Origin: Ideonella livida
Lineage (GTDB): Bacteria > Pseudomonadota > Gammaproteobacteria > Burkholderiales > Burkholderiaceae_C
Length of the DNA stretch: 64,000 nucleotides
Assembly (NCBI RefSeq): GCF_010499455.1
Contig: NZ_JAAGOH010000017.1
Coordinates: forward strand, 36,558 to 100,557
Direction: 5' to 3'
The notes under the pieces are model-generated. The model was not told where the DNA came from and did not search any database. It worked only from the letters and a program-made list of their open reading frames with translations. A program made the position numbers and the translations under genes. Below are positions 61,079 to 64,000 of this stretch, piece by piece (the first letter of the stretch is position 1; each line of letters starts with the position of its first letter).

Positions 61079-62713
61079 ATGCGCCTGCCTGAGGACCTCA
61101 GCCGCCACACCGCCCTGGTCGTGGAATACAACCCCACCACCCGCAGCATCCTGTGCGGGCAGCTGCGCGAGCTGGGCTACGGCCAGGTGCTGCAGAGTGG
61201 GCGTGCCAGCGAGGCGCGCAAGACCCTGGAGTACCGTCAGGTGGACCTGGTGCTGTGCGAGATGGACTTCCCTGGCGAGACCCGCGGCGGCCAGCACCTG
61301 CTCGACGAGCTGCGCCGCGAACAGCTCCTGCCCTGGTCCACCGTGTTCATCATGGTCACCGGCGAGCGCCGCTACCACCAAGTGGCCGAGGCCGCCGAGG
61401 CGGCCCTGGACAGCTACCTCATCAAGCCCTTCACCGCCCAGGCCCTGGCCGACCGCATCACCCAGGCCCGCCGCCGCAAGGTCGAGCTCAAGGAGATCTT
61501 CACCGCCATGGAGGCGGGCGACTATGAGACCGCCGCCCGCCACTGCCTGGAGCGTTTCCTGGAGCGCCGGCGCTACTGGCTCTACGCCGCGCGCCTGGGC
61601 GCCGAGCTGTTCCTGCGCATCGGCCAACTGGACAAGGCCCGCCTGATGTTCGACGCCGTGGTGGCCACCCAGGCCCTGCCCTGGGCGCGCCTGGGCATTG
61701 CCCGGGTGCAGCTGGAACAGCAGCAGACCGCAGCGGCCATGGGCACGCTGGAGTCCCTGGTCTCCGACGATCCGGGCTATGCCGATGCCTATGACGTGCT
61801 GGGCCGCGCCCAGCTCTCCCTGGGCCAGCTGGAAGAGGCCCTGGCCACCTGGCAGCGGGCCGTCAGCCTGACCCCGGGGGCGGTGCGCCGCCAGCAGACC
61901 CTGGGCATGCTCGCCCTGGCCCTGGGCCAGACCGAGGTGGCGGGCAAGGCGCTGGAGCGTGCGGTCATCCTGGGCCATGGCAGCAAGCTTTTTGACCCGC
62001 AGACCCTGGTCTCGCTGGCCCTGCTGCGCACCCGCGAGCGCGACAGCAAGGCCGTCAACCGCTGTGCCAGCGACCTGCAGCGCCTGCGCGAGCGCGACCC
62101 CGACGACCTGCGGCTGCGACGCATGGCCCAGGTGGTGCAGGCCCTCGAACTGATGTTGGCGCGCCAGCCGGCCAAGCTGGTGGAGGTGCTGCGCCACCTG
62201 GCCGCCGAGATCCTGCGCCCCGACTTCGACGTCGAGATCGCCTGGAACCTCACCAGCCTGCTGGCCCTGCTGGTCTCGGCCGAGGTGCAGCTGCCGGCGG
62301 CCGACGAGTGGGTGCTGCAGGTGGGGCTGCGCTATTGCGGCAACCGCGCCGTCACCGAGCTGCTGGCCCAGGCGGCCGCCCAGCATCCGCGCCATGCCGA
62401 GGTGCTGCGCCACTGCCACAGCCAGGTCGTGGCCGCGGCCGAGAAGGCCATGGGCCTGAGCGTGCGGGGCCGCAAGCCTCAGGCCTTGCAGGCCCTGCTG
62501 CGCCAGGGCTCGGGCACGCTCAACGCCAAGTTCTCCGATGCCGCCGCCGGCCTGCTGACCGCCTATGGCCAGAACATGCCCGAGGCCCCGGCCTTGCAGG
62601 CCGAGCTGGACGCCCTGCTGGCCCGCATGGGCCGGCGCAGCCAGAGCCTGCCGGAGTTTGGCCAGCAGGGGGGCACCGGCGGCGGCCTGCGCCTGCGCAC
62701 CGCCGGCGGCTGA
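61079..62713 (+). CDS. Atypical response regulator with TPR-like repeats, inserted in the flagellar cluster
   Basis: 544 residues. The receiver-like domain (about 10-130) lacks the phosphoacceptor: Glu61 stands where Asp is expected (LVLCEMDFP), and the acidic pocket is Glu16-Tyr17 instead of Asp-Asp. Thr94 (MVTGE) and Lys116 (LIKPF) are kept. The rest (about 140-540) is alpha-helical with TPR-like hairpins (EALATWQRAVSLTPGAVRRQQTLGMLALALGQTEVAGKALERAVI). It could be a constitutively active or scaffold protein. It sits between fliR and flhB and is co-oriented. Confidence 0.85.
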   Translation: MRLPEDLSRHTALVVEYNPTTRSILCGQLRELGYGQVLQSGRASEARKTLEYRQVDLVLCEMDFPGETRGGQHLLDELRREQLLPWSTVFIMVTGERRYHQVAEAAEAALDSYLIKPFTAQALADRITQARRRKVELKEIFTAMEAGDYETAARHCLERFLERRRYWLYAARLGAELFLRIGQLDKARLMFDAVVATQALPWARLGIARVQLEQQQTAAAMGTLESLVSDDPGYADAYDVLGRAQLSLGQLEEALATWQRAVSLTPGAVRRQQTLGMLALALGQTEVAGKALERAVILGHGSKLFDPQTLVSLALLRTRERDSKAVNRCASDLQRLRERDPDDLRLRRMAQVVQALELMLARQPAKLVEVLRHLAAEILRPDFDVEIAWNLTSLLALLVSAEVQLPAADEWVLQVGLRYCGNRAVTELLAQAAAQHPRHAEVLRHCHSQVVAAAEKAMGLSVRGRKPQALQALLRQGSGTLNAKFSDAAAGLLTAYGQNMPEAPALQAELDALLARMGRRSQSLPEFGQQGGTGGGLRLRTAGG

Positions 62714-62817
62714 GCCCTGCCCGGCGGCGGCCGGGCGGGTGGCGCTGAACAGCACCGCCACGGGCCGGCTTATCGCCCCCATGGCCCGGGCCGCGGCCGG
62801 GCAGCATGGGCACTGCC

Positions 62818-64000
62818 ATGGCCGATTCCGCCCAAGACCGCAACTTACCCGCCTCAGACAAGAAGAAGCAGAAGGCCCGAGAGGACGGCAGCCTGCCGCG
62901 CTCGCGCGACCTGGGCCACTTCCTGTCGCTGCTCATCGGCGGCCTGGCCCTGATCACCGGCGCGGGCCCGCTGGCCAGCTGGTCGCGCCAGCTGCTGGAG
63001 CAGGCGCTGCGCTTTGACCGCCACACCGCCGTCGAGCCCGTGCGCATGGGCGAGCGCTTCACCGAGCTGTTCCTGGGCGCCCTGTGGATCGTGCTGCCCC
63101 TGGGCCTGCTGATGATTGCCGCGGGCTTCCTGACGGCCTTGCTGGCCGGCGGCTGGAACGTCAGCGGCAAGGCCGTGCACCCCGACTTCAGCCGCGCCAG
63201 CCCGCTGGCCGGCGTGGCCCGCCTGTTCTCCAAGCAGCACCTGGTGGACGTGGCCAAAATGTGGATCATGGCCGGCGTGCTGGGCACCGTGGGCGCCTTC
63301 TACCTGAGGGCCCGCTGGGGCGCGCTGGCCGGCCTGCTGGCCGAGCCGCTGCCCTCGGCCCTGGCCCACCTGGGCCTGCTGCTGACCGACGGTTTCCTGC
63401 TGCTGCTGGTGGTGCTGGGCCTGTGGGCCCTGATCGACGTGCCGCTGCAGAACCACCTCTGGCTCAACCGCCTGAAGATGAGCCACGAGGAAGTCAAGCA
63501 GGAGCACAAGGAAGCCGAGGGCAGCCCGCAGGTCAAGGGCCGCATCAAGGCCCGCATGCGCGAGATGGCCAAGAAGCGCATGCTGGCTGTGGTGCCGCAA
63601 GCCGATCTGGTGGTGATGAACCCCACCCACTACGCTGTGGCGCTGAAGTACGACGAGGCCAGCGGCCGCGCACCCATGGTGGTGGCCAAGGGCACCGACG
63701 CCCTGGCGCTGAAGATCCGCGAGGTGGCCGAGGACAGCCGCGTGCCGGTGCTGCAGTCGCCCCCGCTGGCCCGGGCCCTGTACGCCCACTGCGAGCTGGA
63801 CCGCGAAATCCCGGCCGTGCTGTTTGCCGCCGTGGCCCAGGTGCTGGCCTGGGTCTACCGCCTGCGGCAGGACCCGGCGCAGCGCTGGACGCCGCCGCAG
63901 GTGGCCGTGCCCGCCGACATGGACCCGCACGCCCTGGGGGCCCGCCCGCCCAGCGCCCGGGACGGCCGCAGCGCCGCCGCCGGCCCGCAGGCCGTGGCCG
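62818..64000 (+). CDS. flhB: Flagellar type III export switch protein FlhB (cut by the window edge)
   Basis: 394 visible residues. Four membrane helices follow a Lys-rich start (DKKKQKAREDGSLPRSRDLGHFLSLL). The cytoplasmic part has the autocleavage motif NPTHYAVALKYD at residues 268-271 and ELDREIPAVLFAAVAQVLAWVYRL at the end of the core. FlhB switches export from hook to filament proteins. The tail continues past the window with a Pro/Arg-rich extension. An in-frame ATG at 62806 is an alternative start. Confidence 0.96.
   Translation, partial: MADSAQDRNLPASDKKKQKAREDGSLPRSRDLGHFLSLLIGGLALITGAGPLASWSRQLLEQALRFDRHTAVEPVRMGERFTELFLGALWIVLPLGLLMIAAGFLTALLAGGWNVSGKAVHPDFSRASPLAGVARLFSKQHLVDVAKMWIMAGVLGTVGAFYLRARWGALAGLLAEPLPSALAHLGLLLTDGFLLLLVVLGLWALIDVPLQNHLWLNRLKMSHEEVKQEHKEAEGSPQVKGRIKARMREMAKKRMLAVVPQADLVVMNPTHYAVALKYDEASGRAPMVVAKGTDALALKIREVAEDSRVPVLQSPPLARALYAHCELDREIPAVLFAAVAQVLAWVYRLRQDPAQRWTPPQVAVPADMDPHALGARPPSARDGRSAAAGPQAVA

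Noticed and set aside
62770..62777. TTATCGCC, the reverse of GGCGATAA, resembling a sigma28 -10 box
   Set aside because: It would direct transcription leftward, where no minus-strand gene exists, and no -35 is properly spaced.

Overview
The window is very GC-rich and densely coded. Gene content points to a motile betaproteobacterium of the order Burkholderiales, probably near the Rubrivivax/Leptothrix/Ideonella group. The evidence is a DUF3460-scpA pair, a PHA-granule-type protein beside an acyl-CoA-binding protein, a tonB-exbB-exbD-exbD locus, Entner-Doudoroff genes and a fliLMNOPQR-flhB cluster. No rRNA, tRNA or CRISPR array was seen. The genus is an inference.

Layout. 1-5.06 kb (minus): the N-terminal part of a GlxA-type regulator, a DJ-1/PfpI protein and a cysteine hydrolase, then a flavodoxin-like protein, an M20 amidohydrolase and an orphan periplasmic binding protein. 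5.3-9.24 kb (plus): a molybdopterin oxidoreductase, a zinc aminopeptidase-like lipoprotein, a PHA-system protein and an acyl-CoA-binding protein. 9.27-10.42 kb (minus): a SixA-like phosphatase and an FMN reductase-like protein.

10.66-21.1 kb is the most distinctive stretch. By eye it is less GC-rich than its flanks, and an IS481-type transposase remnant lies at its right edge. A GntR/FCD regulator (plus) sits between two minus-strand blocks. One is leuC-leuD without leuB. The other is an aconitase-superfamily hydratase, then a PEBP protein, an orphan HlyD-type adaptor, a VioC-like Fe(II)/2-oxoglutarate oxygenase, a YrdC-domain protein and an MFS transporter. The same 10-mer, TGTATACGTA, lies in front of both leuC and the aconitase/GntR pair. 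This supports one regulon and makes the stretch the best candidate for an undescribed metabolic or small-molecule system.

21.1-27.7 kb is an amino-acid operon (lysE, eamA, aminotransferase, threonine dehydratase-like, phzF; minus), divergent from a MocR regulator. The intergenic region carries three CAATACA-type repeats. 27.8-40.1 kb holds single genes: SnoaL-like, monooxygenase-like, alpha/beta hydrolase, GNAT, a KefB/C-type antiporter, MaoC-like, a LuxR-type response regulator, scpA-DUF3460, CYTH/CHAD, a SulP transporter and a large lipoprotein. 40.2-43.7 kb is an ECF sigma/Ser-Thr kinase pair. 43.7-51.2 kb holds metG, a glycosyltransferase, ureF-ureG without urease subunits, and edd-eda behind a HexR-like site.

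51.2-56.1 kb (minus) is the TonB energisation locus tonB-exbB-exbD-exbD with a TPR protein and a metallo-hydrolase. 56.6-64.0 kb (plus) is the flagellar cluster fliL-M-N-O-P-Q-R and flhB (cut by the window edge). A response regulator with a degenerate receiver and TPR-like repeats is inserted between fliR and flhB.
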